Translations under genes and position numbers: made by a program
In this document: positions 47,400 to 55,831 of the stretch, in pieces
How positions within the stretch are numbered: position 1 is the stretch's first letter
Layout: every line of letters starts with the position of its first letter
Origin: DASUPK01 sp963763955
GTDB lineage: Bacteria > Actinomycetota > Thermoleophilia > Solirubrobacterales > 70-9
DNA: 64,000 nt
Assembly (NCBI GenBank): GCA_963763955.1
Contig: CAVXQP010000030.1
Location: forward strand, 150,877-214,876
Reading direction: 5' to 3'
The notes under the pieces: generated by a model
The model's input: only the letters and a program-made list of their open reading frames with translations
Databases searched by the model: none
Told to the model about the DNA's origin: nothing

Positions 47400-47731
47400 C
47401 GTCGCCGTGAGCGCTTGATCGAGCCCAACACCAGCAGGGCGACCAGGGCAACCACCTGCCCGCCGAGGATCGCCCGGTTGAGATCGAATGCGGGCTCCCA
47501 GAAGACCAGCTCGCCGTGGATCACGTAGGCGCCGACGGGCCTGGCGTGCACCCCGAAGCCGCCACCGCCGCCGGTAGTGCCGTCGGGCTGGTCGCCGCTG
47601 CCTCCTCCGACGCCGCCCATCACGGACGCGGCCGGGATCACCGTCACTCCATCGCGCTCGTAGGGCTCGCCGTAGACGCGCCGCACCGTGAGCGTGTCGC
47701 GTCCCGCCTCGATTGTCTCCTTCAGGTCCAT
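47396..47731 (-). CDS. GerW/YtfJ-family sporulation-type protein
   Basis: A 111-residue protein. TIEAGRDTLTVRRVYGEPYE and GVTVIPAASVMGGVGGGSGD with GGGGGFGVHARPVGAYVI are the GerW pattern; a C-terminal membrane segment (QVVALVALLVLGS) ends in a basic tail. In Firmicutes the family is spore-associated; actinobacteria without sporulation carry it too, so the role here is open. ATG 47731 is chosen. It overlaps the convergent cyclase fusion by a few bases at the stop. Confidence 0.8.
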   Translation of the reverse strand: MDLKETIEAGRDTLTVRRVYGEPYERDGVTVIPAASVMGGVGGGSGDQPDGTTGGGGGFGVHARPVGAYVIHGELVFWEPAFDLNRAILGGQVVALVALLVLGSIKRSRRR

Positions 47732-47785
47732 ACCTGTCTCCTGTTCACGAGGGTTCGCCGGCTCCAAGTGTGCCGCGGCGGACGC

Positions 47786-47834
47786 AGCGTCGTCGGCCAC
47801 GGGCAGGGGCTCTTCAAGACCAAGCGGAACTGGC
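47786..47834 (+). pseudogene. Remnant of a GT2 gene 3' end
   Basis: CAGCGTCGTCGG and then GCAGGGGCTCTTC followed by ACCAAGCGGAACTGG mirror the last codons of the GT2 gene (45666-45711), coding SVVGHGQGLFKTKRNW versus SVVGYVQELFRTKRNW. The normal stop is absent. It is a short decayed duplicate between gerW and vapC. Confidence 0.6.
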
Positions 47835-47845
47835 AGCCGGTTCGA

Positions 47846-48235
47846 TCACGCCCCGGTCGGCCAGTGCTCCAGCTCGACCTCGGGCATCGGGAAGTCGCGA
47901 GGGTTGCCCGTCGCGAGCCGTGCCCCCGCGCTGACTGCGGCGGCGGCGATCAGGCAGTCGCCCTGGGTGAGTGTGACCCCGCGCGCCCCGAACCGGCGGC
48001 GCCAGGATCCGGCCATTTCTCCCTCGCGCGCCCCGAGCGGAACGATCCGAAGCGCTGCGACGAGAGCGCCGATCCTCTCCTCTTCCTCCGGTCTTGACCC
48101 GCGCCAGAGCTCCTCGACGTTGACCGCGCAGATGAGCGGCGGATCCTCCGACCGACTCAGGTCATGGAGACGCTGCGCGGCCGGTCGAGCACGCAGCGAA
48201 TCGACCAGGACCGTGGTGTCCAGGAAGAGCGCGAC
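47846..48235 (-). CDS. vapC: PIN-domain toxin VapC (no canonical start codon)
   Basis: A 129-residue PIN ribonuclease. ALFLDTTVLVDSLRARPAAQ carries the first Asp, ICAVNVEELWRGSR the Glu, LTQGDCLIAAAAVSAGARL the Asp, and LATGNPRDFPM the final strand. It follows the antitoxin's TGA directly in the same frame; the first codon after the stop is GTC, where a GTG would be expected, and no ATG, GTG or TTG is available near the N-terminus. Either the base is wrong, or translation depends on read-through or an unusual start. Such toxins usually cleave tRNA or rRNA. Confidence 0.8.
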   Translation of the reverse strand, partial: VALFLDTTVLVDSLRARPAAQRLHDLSRSEDPPLICAVNVEELWRGSRPEEEERIGALVAALRIVPLGAREGEMAGSWRRRFGARGVTLTQGDCLIAAAAVSAGARLATGNPRDFPMPEVELEHWPTGA

Positions 48236-48475
48236 TCAGCCCACCCGGTCCGGGTCGGCCCGGCGCTGTGCCCGCACCCAGGCCGCCGGATCGTCATCCC
48301 ACTCGTGCCCCTCTGCCGGGATCGTCCCGAGTGCGGCCAGGATCTCGTCCCAGCGGCGCTCGTCGTCCAGAGTCCGCCGAAGGAGCTGCGCGATGAAGGT
48401 GCTCCGCCTTCGCTTCCCGACCCTCTTGTCCAGTTCGGCCACGAGCTCATCCTCGAGGCTTATGTGTATACGCAT
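48236..48475 (-). CDS. vapB: Ribbon-helix-helix antitoxin VapB
   Basis: A 79-residue antitoxin. The N-terminal RHH unit is MRIHISLEDELVAELDKRVG with KRRRSTFIAQLLRRTL, and the C-terminal acidic/Trp-rich tail (EWDDDPAAWVRAQRR) would neutralise the PIN toxin. ATG 48475 is preferred over 48493. It lies directly upstream of vapC with no gap. An inverted repeat in front of it suggests autoregulation by the complex. Confidence 0.85.
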   Translation of the reverse strand: MRIHISLEDELVAELDKRVGKRRRSTFIAQLLRRTLDDERRWDEILAALGTIPAEGHEWDDDPAAWVRAQRRADPDRVG

Positions 48476-48486
48476 GTGCGTAGCTT

Positions 48487-48502
48487 GACACACAAGCGTG
48501 TC
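48487..48502. promoter_or_regulatory. Operator candidate upstream of vapBC
   Basis: GACAC-ACAAGC-GTGTC is a 5-bp inverted repeat 12 bases before the vapB ATG, a typical site for RHH antitoxin binding. Confidence 0.45.
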
Positions 48503-48512
48503 GAGTTGGTCG

Positions 48513-48767
48513 TCAGACGCGCGCGGCCTGCCGGGCCGCCTTCACCCGGGCGGTGCGGTCGAGCAGCGCCTTCCGCGGCCGGACCGACTCCGGTGTGATC
48601 TCGACGCACTCGTCCGCGCGGATGAACTCGATCGCCTCCTCGAGCGAGAGGCGCTTGGCCGGCACCAGCCGGATCAGCTGGTCGGCCGCCGCCGCCCGGA
48701 CGTTGGTCTGCTGCTTCTCCTTGATCGCGTTGACATCGATGTCCTCGGCGCGCGAGTTCTCGCCGAT
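48513..48767 (-). pseudogene. typA 3' fragment (third copy)
   Basis: About 85 codons of the TypA C-terminal domain: ENSRAEDIDVNAIKEKQQTN, then the LVPAKRLSLEEAIEFIRADE segment, ending ARQAARV with TGA at 48513. Homology to the full copies begins at GTTCTCGCCGA (48757-48767), a few bases from the stop of channel copy A. The last 35 codons are clearly more diverged than the two full copies are from each other. It has no start or N-terminal domains. Confidence 0.85.
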
Positions 48768-48771
48768 GACC

Positions 48772-49483
48772 TCAGCCGAGGATGTTGACCGCGCGGGCGA
48801 GGACGAGCCCGATGGTCACGATCGCGGCCGTGCCCTGTATCCCCATCAACAGCTTCGCCGCCTGGGTGATCGGCATGGTGTCGGTGGGGCTGAAGGCGGT
48901 GGCGTTGGTGAGCGAGGTGTAGAGGTAGTCGAAGAACGTCGGGCGCCATTTCTGCTTGCATCGGGGTCAGCTCGGGCTCCTCCATCTGCGGGAATTGAAA
49001 ATCTCGCCACGGGTCCTTCTTGAAGCGGGCGAGCGGGCCGCCGCCGTCGAGCTCGAAGTAGATGACGGAGAAGAGCACGACGTTCGTCACCCAGAGCACC
49101 GCGCCGGAGCCGATCAGAGCGCGGCCCTGGGTGTGCCCGCCGGTGACCAGGTAGTGCACCAGCAGGACGAGCGAGACGAGGTAGGTCAAGGTGACCAGCG
49201 CCAGGATCGTGAAGAGGAGCGGGCGCTGGTAGCGGCCCGCCAGGTGGTCGGCCCGCGGCGGCGCGATCACGATCAGGGTGATCAGGAGCACCCCCTCCAC
49301 GGCCGGGATCAGCCACCTCGGCCCGATGACCAGCTTGTCCGAGAGCCCCAGATGCAGGCCGATCGCGACCGCCACGGCCAGCTGCGCCGGCCACAGCGGG
49401 TCCCCGTCGCTGATCCGCCGGTCGAGGCCCTGGAGCTCCCGACGGAGGTGCGAGGGGACGTGCCTCTCCTGCACCTCGGCCAT
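48772..49483 (-). CDS. Channel-like membrane protein, copy A (frame break)
   Basis: Duplicate of the intact protein at 51410. The N-terminal 165 residues read the same, with isolated differences such as IGLHLG for IALHLG and AVLWVTN for AVLWATN. One extra T near 48955 (CTGCTTGCATC versus CTGCTGCATC) shifts the frame before the pore-like region, so the last 75 residues are lost as written. If corrected it would also be 236 residues. It lies 40 bases downstream of typA copy A. Confidence 0.82.
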
Positions 49484-49523
49484 AGCGAGCGAGGCTAGAG
49501 CCGACTGAGGACGCGAACGGCGC

Positions 49524-51402
49524 TCAGCCGACCCGGGCGGCCTGCCGGGCGGCCTTCACCCGGCCGGTGCGCTCGAGCAGCGTCTTCCTCGGTCGCACCG
49601 ACTCGGGCGTGATCTCGACGCACTCGTCCGCGCGGATGAACTCGATCGCCTCCTCGAGCGAGAGGCGCTTGGCCGGCACCAGCCGGATCAGCTGGTCGGC
49701 CGCCGCCGCCCGGACGTTGGTCTGCTGCTTCTCCTTGATCGCGTTGACGTCGATGTCCTCGGCGCGCGAGTTCTCGCCGACGATCATCCCCTCGTAGACG
49801 TCCTCGCCCGGGCCGACGAAGAGCATGCCGCGCTCCTGCAGGCCGAAGAGCGCGAAGGCGGCGGTCTTCCCCTGGCGGTCGGCGACCAGCGAGCCGGTCG
49901 GCCGCATCCGCAGGTCGCCGGCCCAGGGCTCCCAGCGGTCGAAGACGTGGTGCATCAGGCCGGTGCCGCGGGTCTCGGTCAGGAACTCGGTCCGGAAGCC
50001 GATCAGCCCGCGCGCCGGCACCAGGAACTCGAGGCGAACCCAGCCGGTCGAGTGGTTGATCATCTGCTCCATCCGCCCCTTGCGCACCGCGAGCGCCTGG
50101 GTGACGACGCCGACGAAGTCCTCGGGCACGTCGATCGAGAGGAGCTCGACCGGCTCGCAGAGCTTGCCGTCGACCTCGCGGGTCAGCACCTGCGGCTGGC
50201 CGGCGGTGAGCTCGAACCCCTCGCGCCGCATCAGCTCCAGCAGCACGACCAGCTGCAGCTCGCCGCGCCCCTCGACCTCCCAGACGTCGGGCCGCTCGGT
50301 GTCGCGGACCCGGATCGAGACGTTCCCGACCAGCTCCTGGTCGAGGCGGTCGCGGATCTGCCGCGCCGTCAGGCGCGATCCCTCCCTGCCCGCCAGCGGC
50401 GAGGTGTTGATCCCGACCGTGATCGAGAGCGAGGGCTCGTCCACCGTGATCACCGGCAGCGGCCGCGGGTCCTCGGGATCGGCGAGCGTCTCCCCGATCG
50501 TCACGTCGGGCAGGCCGGCGACGGCGATGATCTCGCCGGGCCCGGCCTCGGTGGCCTCCACCCGGTCGAGCGCCTCGGTCACGTAGAGGTTGCTGACCGT
50601 CGCGTGGCTCGATCTCGCCGTTGGCCCGGCACCAGGCGATCCGCTGCCCGGAGCGAATCGTCCCGTTCCGCACCCGGCAGAGCGCGAGCCTCCCTACATA
50701 AGGGGACGCGTCCAGGTTGGTGACGTGCGCCTGCAGCGGCGCGCCCTCCTCGTACTCGGGCGCCGGGATCCGCTCCAGCACCAGGTCGAGGAGGGGGGAG
50801 AGGTCGGTGCCCTCGACGCCCTCCTCCAGCGAGGCCCAGCCGGCCCGGGCGTTCGTGTAGACGATCGGAAAGTCGATCTGCGACTCGTCGGCATCGAGGT
50901 CGAGGAAGAGCTCATAGACCTCATCGACCACCTCGCCGATCCGGGCATCGGGCCGATCGACCTTGTTCACCACCAGGATCACCGGCAGCTTCGCCTCGAG
51001 CGCCTTGCGGAGCACGAAGCGCGTCTGGGGGAGGGGCCCCTCGGAGGCGTCGACGAGGAGCAGCACCCCGTCGACCATCGTCAGCCCGCGCTCGACCTCC
51101 CCACCGAAGTCCGCATGCCCGGGCGTGTCGATGATGTTGAGCTTGGTCTCCCCGTACCGAACGGCCGTGTTCTTGGCGAGGATCGTGATCCCCTTCTCCC
51201 GCTCGAGATCCATGGAGTCCATGACCCGCTCGGCGACGTCCTGCCCGGACCGAAACGCCCCGGACTGCCAGAGCATGGCGTCGACGAGCGTCGTCTTGCC
51301 GTGGTCGACGTGGGCGATGATCGCGACGTTGCGGAGGTCGTTGGTCTGCTGCTTCTCGTTGATCGCGTTGACGTTGAGGTCCTCGGCGCGGGAGTTCTCG
51401 CC
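49524..51402 (-). pseudogene. typA: typA copy A: chimeric 5' end and frame break
   Basis: Ribosome-associated GTPase TypA/BipA, damaged. The 5' end is a fusion: codons for GENSRAEDLNVNAINEKQQT (a typA tail, 51340-51402) run in frame into DLRNVAIIAHVDHGKTTLVD, replacing the normal MPRRS start, and no initiation codon precedes it until ATG 51276, after the P-loop. GTPase motifs DTPGHADFGGEV and NKVDRPDAR are intact. The frame breaks at about 50602 (four bases between GEIE and ATVSNLY, where three are needed). The second half then reads to TGA 49524 as VTEALDRVEA, the EF-G-like domain V and the TypA C-terminal domain. Confidence 0.88.
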
Positions 51403-51409
51403 GATGGCC

Positions 51410-52120
51410 TCAGCCGAGGATGTTGACCGCGCGGGCGAGGACGAGCCCGATGGTCACGATCGCGGCCGTGCCCTGTATCCCCATCAACAGCTTCGCCGCC
51501 TGGGTGATCGGCATGGTGTCGGTGGGGCTGAAGGCGGTGGCGTTGGTCAGCGAGGTGTAGAGGTAGTCGAAGAACGTCGGGCGCCATTTCTGCTGCATCG
51601 GGGTCAGCTCGGGATCCTCCATCTGCGGGAACTGAAAATCCCGCCACGGGTCCTTCTTGAAGCGGGCGAGCGGGCCGCCGCCGTCGAGCTCGAAGTAGAT
51701 GACGGAGAAGAGCACGACGTTCGTCGCCCAGAGCACCGCGCCGGAGCCGATCAGAGCGCGGCCCTGGGTGTGCCCGCCGGTGACCAGGTAGTGCACCAGC
51801 AGGACGAGCGAGACGAGGTAGGTCAAGGTGACCAGCGCCAGGATCGTGAAGAGGAGCGGGCGCTGGTAGCGGCCCGCCAGGTGGTCGGCCCGCGGCGGCG
51901 CGATCACGATCAGGGTGATCAGGAGCACCCCCTCCACGGCCGGGATCAGCCACCTCGGCCCGATGACCAGCTTGTCCGAGAGGCCCAGATGCAGGGCGAT
52001 CGCGACCGCGACGGCGAGCTGCGCCGGCCACAGCGGGTCCCCATCGCTGATCCGCCGGTCGAGGCCCTGGAGCTCCCGACGGAGGTGCGAGGGGACGTGC
52101 CTCTCCTGCACCTCGGCCAT
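51410..52120 (-). CDS. Channel-like membrane protein, copy B (intact)
   Basis: A 236-residue protein with five hydrophobic segments. The C-terminal part, FFDYLYTSLTNATAFSPTDT followed by AAKLLMGIQGTAAIVTIGLV, has the layout of a potassium-channel pore helix, filter and inner helix, but the filter TVGYGD is replaced by NATAFSPTD, so selectivity or conduction is doubtful. The N-terminus is charged (VQERHVPSHLRRELQGLDRR). It lies 40 bases after typA copy B on the same strand, suggesting co-transcription. Family function is unknown to me. Confidence 0.8.
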   Translation of the reverse strand: MAEVQERHVPSHLRRELQGLDRRISDGDPLWPAQLAVAVAIALHLGLSDKLVIGPRWLIPAVEGVLLITLIVIAPPRADHLAGRYQRPLLFTILALVTLTYLVSLVLLVHYLVTGGHTQGRALIGSGAVLWATNVVLFSVIYFELDGGGPLARFKKDPWRDFQFPQMEDPELTPMQQKWRPTFFDYLYTSLTNATAFSPTDTMPITQAAKLLMGIQGTAAIVTIGLVLARAVNILG

Positions 52121-52160
52121 AGCGAGCGAGGCTAGAGCCGACTGAGGACGCGAACGGCGC

Positions 52161-53992
52161 TCAGCCGACCCGGGCGGCCTGCCGTGCGGCCTTCACCCGG
52201 CCGGTCCGCTCCAGCAGCACCTTCCGCGGCCGCACCGACTCGGGTGTGATCTCGACGCACTCGTCCGCGCGGATGAACTCGATCGCCTCCTCGAGCGAGA
52301 GGCGCTTGGCCGGCACCAGCCGGATCAGCTGGTCGGCGGACGCCGCCCGGACGTTGGTCTGCTGCTTCTCCTTGATCGCGTTGACGTCGATGTCCTCGGC
52401 GCGCGAGTTCTCGCCGACGATCATCCCCTCGTAGACGTCCTCGCCCGGGCCGACGAAGAGCATGCCGCGCTCCTGCAGGCCGAAGAGCGCGAAGGCGGCG
52501 GTCTTCCCCTGGCGGTCGGCGACCAGCGAGCCGGTCGGCCGCATCCGCAGGTCGCCGGCCCAGGGCTCCCAGCGGTCGAAGACGTGGTGCATCAGGCCGG
52601 TGCCGCGGGTCTCGGTCAGGAACTCGGTCCGGAAGCCGATCAGCCCGCGCGCCGGCACCAGGAACTCGAGGCGAACCCAGCCGGTCGAGTGGTTGATCAT
52701 CTGCTCCATCCGCCCCTTGCGCACCGCGAGCGCCTGGGTGACCACGCCGACGTAGTCCTCGGGCACGTCGATCGAGAGGAGCTCGACCGGCTCGCAGAGC
52801 TTGCCGTCGACCTCGCGGGTCAGCACCTGCGGCTGGCCGGCGGTGAGCTCGAACCCCTCGCGCCGCATCAGCTCCAGCAGCACGACCAGCTGCAGCTCGC
52901 CGCGCCCCTCGACCTCCCAGACGTCGGGCCGCTCGGTGTCGCGGACCCGGATCGAGACGTTCCCGACCAGCTCCTGGTCGAGGCGGTCGCGGATCTGCCG
53001 CGCCGTCAGGCGCGAGCCCTCCCTGCCCGCCAGCGGCGAGGTGTTGATCCCGACCGTGATCGAGAGCGAGGGCTCGTCCACCGTGATCACCGGCAGCGGC
53101 CGCGGGTCCTCGGGATCGGCGAGCGTCTCCCCGATCGTCACGTCGGGCAGGCCGGCGACGGCGATGATCTCGCCGGGGCCGGCCTCGGTGGCCTCCACCC
53201 GGTCGAGCGCCTCGGTCACGTAGAGGTTGCTGACCGTCGCGTTGGCTCGATCTCGCCGTTGGCCCGGCACCAGGCGATCCGCTGCCCGGCGCGAATCGTC
53301 CCGTTCCGCACCCGGCAGAGCGCGAGCCTCCCTACATAAGGGGACGCGTCCAGGTTGGTGACGTGCGCCTGCAGCGGCGCGCCCTCCTCGTACTCGGGCG
53401 CCGGGATCCGCTCCAGCACCAGGTCGAGGAGGGGGGAGAGGTCGGTGCCCTCGACGCCCTCCTCCAGCGAGGCCCAGCCGGCCCGGGCGTTCGTGTAGAC
53501 GATCGGAAAGTCGATCTGCGACTCGTCGGCATCGAGGTCGAGGAAGAGCTCATAGACCTCATCGACCACCTCGCCGATCCGGGCATCGGGCCGATCGACC
53601 TTGTTCACCACCAGGATCACCGGCAGCTTCGCCTCGAGCGCCTTGCGGAGCACGAAGCGCGTCTGGGGGAGGGGCCCCTCGGAGGCGTCGACGAGGAGCA
53701 GCACCCCGTCGACCATCGTCAGCCCGCGCTCGACCTCCCCACCGAAGTCCGCATGCCCGGGCGTGTCGATGATGTTGAGCTTGGTCTCCCCGTACCGAAC
53801 GGCCGTGTTCTTGGCGAGGATCGTGATCCCCTTCTCCCGCTCGAGATCCATGGAGTCCATGACCCGCTCGGCGACGTCCTGCCCGGACCGAAACGCCCCG
53901 GACTGCCAGAGCATGGCGTCGACGAGCGTCGTCTTGCCGTGGTCGACGTGGGCGATGATCGCGACGTTGCGGAGGTCGGAGCGGCGGGGCAT
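52161..53992 (-). CDS. typA: GTP-binding protein TypA/BipA, copy B (frame break)
   Basis: Translational GTPase that acts on ribosome assembly under stress. ATG 53992 begins MPRRSDLRNVAIIAHVDHGK (P-loop), followed by the switch region EKGITILAKNTAV, DTPGHADFGG (G3) and NKVD (G4). The frame breaks at about 53238, at the same codon as copy A but with five bases where three are expected. The second half continues NATVSNLYVTEALDRVEA to the characteristic C-terminus (GLIGFRTEFLTETRGTGLMH, MIVGENSRAEDIDVNAIKEK). The repaired length of about 609 fits the family. Unlike copy A, the 5' end is normal. Confidence 0.92.
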
Positions 53993-54025
53993 GGGGCGCG
54001 GGATGGTAGGGGGGTCGCTCAGTCG

Positions 54026-54075
54026 CCTAGCTGTGGTCCAGGTGGTCGCCGGATCGAACCCGGTCGCTCATCCCT
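54026..54075 (+). tRNA. Degenerate tRNA-His 3' half (pseudo-tRNA, possible att site)
   Basis: From CCTAG with loop CTGTGGT (anticodon GTG) and CCAGG, then TGGTC, the T arm GCCGG-ATCGAAC-CCGGT and CGCTCATCCC, the sequence follows actinobacterial tRNA-His. The anticodon stem has one mismatch and T54 is A. The 5' side is not tRNA-like: the second strand of the D arm is missing, and GCTC lies too close to the anticodon arm. The acceptor 3' strand TCATCCC can pair with GGGATGG at 54000-54006, but the D arm between them cannot fold. I infer a 3' tRNA fragment at an element boundary. Confidence 0.6.
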
Positions 54076-54495
54076 ATTCGTTCCAGGGCTTTTCTGCGCG
54101 TGGACTTCCCCCCGACAGCCACTTGGCATTGCCGTGGCGCCGCGACTTCAAGACCATGCTGATTTGCGCCGACTACGCTCCCGGCGCGTGGGAGGCCGGA
54201 GTGGGTGGAGCAGGCGTTCGGTCTAACTCAGACGCCTCTGACTCAGAGCGCCGCCGTCCGGGATGTTTCGAGCGGGGTTCGACCGTCGTATTTCTGCATG
54301 TGAGCCTCCTTTCAAAGGCTCCGACTTTTGGGCGGCCTCCGGTTGCCGGGCTCGCAACCCGTGCCAGATGTAAACGACGGTTCTCCACTGACTCTTTGCT
54401 CGACCGACCTGGGCTCGGTAGGGTTGTCAGGTCGTTTGTCACGAGTTCGACTGCCGCGTTCTAGTCGGGCAATGCAACGGCTTGGCTAGCTGCTG
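54076..54495. other. Non-coding junction region
   Basis: No gene I can support. Composition drops in GC compared with the left side. It contains a hairpin CGGTTGC-CGGGCT-CGCAACCCG at about 54340-54353 and several dispersed stop codons in all frames. It forms the left margin of the accessory island. Confidence 0.5.
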
Positions 54496-55757
54496 ATGGC
54501 CGATCTCCCCCCAAACGCCTTTGAAGTATTTTCCTCGGCAAAGGCCGATCACGAGAATCAGTTAACCGGGCGCTCCTCGTTCTCCTCCGGCTTAGTCCGG
54601 CCGCGCATCAGGTCTGGCTGCGTGAGGTGGGCCTCGCGAGCGAAGGGCTGACTCAGCTGGGAGTGCCGACGTTCACCTTCCGACCGGTCAACTTCCGACG
54701 GTTGAACCGGAAAGTGAGGGCGTTCGCGGCATTTCAGTCTTTATCACCCGAGCGGAGCCATCGAATATGGGCAAGATCGTCAATTCCAATCGCCGCCAAA
54801 TCCCCGATGGGCTCATCTACTACCCGGGCAAGGACCAGCCGGTCATCTTGGTCGTTGAAAGCAAGGTCCGCGGGAGCGCGGACGCGACTCAGGCACGAAA
54901 GATCAACCTCGGCGGAATCAAGCCGGCGTGGGATCCGCACGTGCCAGTCGATCTCCGCTGGGCGCGTCTGATCGATGAGCTTTGGGCCTTGATCGATCTA
55001 GACCTCGGCCTCAGCGGCGGAGCGACGGTTGCTTCTCGACTTCTTCGACTACGTGGATAACCGCTACCGCCAGGTTGGTCCCTTCAGCACTCTGCGTCGG
55101 TGCGCTGGAGTCCACGAGCGCATCCTCCGACGCTGTCGCACATTGCTCGCTGAGGCAACTGGGCTGCAGGCCCACGATCCGGCACGTGGTCTCGGGCCCC
55201 ACGTCGAGCTTGAAGATCAGACTAAGGTCGCTCGACGCGTCTACCTGGACCCCAATGAGGTGCCTGGGCAGCTGCGTTTGTCCTTCTGGCCGGCCGACAC
55301 GCCGAATCAGGCGCGTGCGCTGTATGGAGACCCCGCGATGTGCGATCGCCTCCTTGCTCTTGGCCAAGAAGACGGTTGGGGTCTCCAGACGAACTTGCAC
55401 TTCGGTCACTTCCAGGCAGGGTTCGCTTGGACTGACGTACCGATGTCAACGGTGGAGTACGTAAATTTTTGGCAAGCCAATAGCGAACTCATCGGAACTG
55501 TCTATCGACCAGGCACCCACCCAAACGATTGGGATTCACTCCTTGGCCAGCTAAAGAAGAAAGGGGTGGTCGGCTCGCGCAGGCCGTTCGACAAGGACTT
55601 CACCGACACGAATCGCACCAAGGCAGACGTCAGGCCGGGCTTCCAGTTCTTTCACAAATGGTCGATTGAAGAGGCAACTGCCCTGGATGACACTCCGGCT
55701 CTCCTAGAGCAGATCCGGGGCGCCTATCAGCGAGCGCTCGCAGCCGTGACCGGGTGA
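54496..55757 (+). CDS. PD-(D/E)XK-like nuclease (several frame breaks)
   Basis: Assembled over several frames: MADLPPNAFEVFSSAKADHE, ALLVLLRLSPAAHQVWLREV, then MGKIVNSNRRQIPDGLIYYP and VILVVESKVRGSADATQ. D in IPDGLIYY, E and K in VVESKV with spacing typical of a PD-(D/E)XK core make a nuclease likely. The C-terminal part from 55029 (LLDFFDYVDNRYRQVGPF...FFHKWSIEEA) is about 240 residues and is not recognised. Breaks fall near 54569, 54700 and 55016. Codon usage is less GC-biased than in the left 54 kb. Probable role: DNA cleavage in a restriction or defence setting; this is inference. Confidence 0.62.
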
Positions 55758-55774
55758 GTGGCGGGGCAGTAATG

Positions 55775-55831
55775 GCCTTCCTCGGCCTGCTCGTCGGTCG
55801 AGACTCTGCAGTAACCGGCTACTTGCGTCAT
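55775..55831 (-). pseudogene. Serine recombinase N-terminal stub
   Basis: ATG 55831 with AGAGGA nearby codes MTQVAGYCRVSTDEQAEEG, the exact N-terminal signature of large serine recombinases with the catalytic Ser in RVS. After EEG the similarity stops and the frame runs out 15 residues later, so only 19 residues survive. Its ATG overlaps the TGA of the RarA-like gene (ATGA). A phage or integrative-element integrase has been cut here by deletion or insertion. Confidence 0.75.

Larger units (their letters stand above)
48757..53992. repeat. Tandem duplication of a typA-channel unit (about 2,637 bp)
   Basis: Sequence from 48772 to about 51339 recurs at 51410 to 53977, offset 2,637-2,638, with scattered substitutions and two single-base length differences (near 48955 and 50602). 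Each unit holds, on the - strand, typA followed by the channel-like gene. A typA tail snippet flanks both left ends: a longer fragment at 48513 and a 63-base piece at 51340-51402. Confidence 0.92.

Noticed and set aside
50595..53245. Programmed ribosomal frameshifting in typA
   Set aside because: No slippery heptamer or downstream pseudoknot is evident, TypA is not known to use it, and the two copies need different shifts.
54000..54075. Intact functional tRNA-His
   Set aside because: Although length and acceptor ends could fit, the D arm cannot form and T54 is A, so a working tRNA is unlikely.
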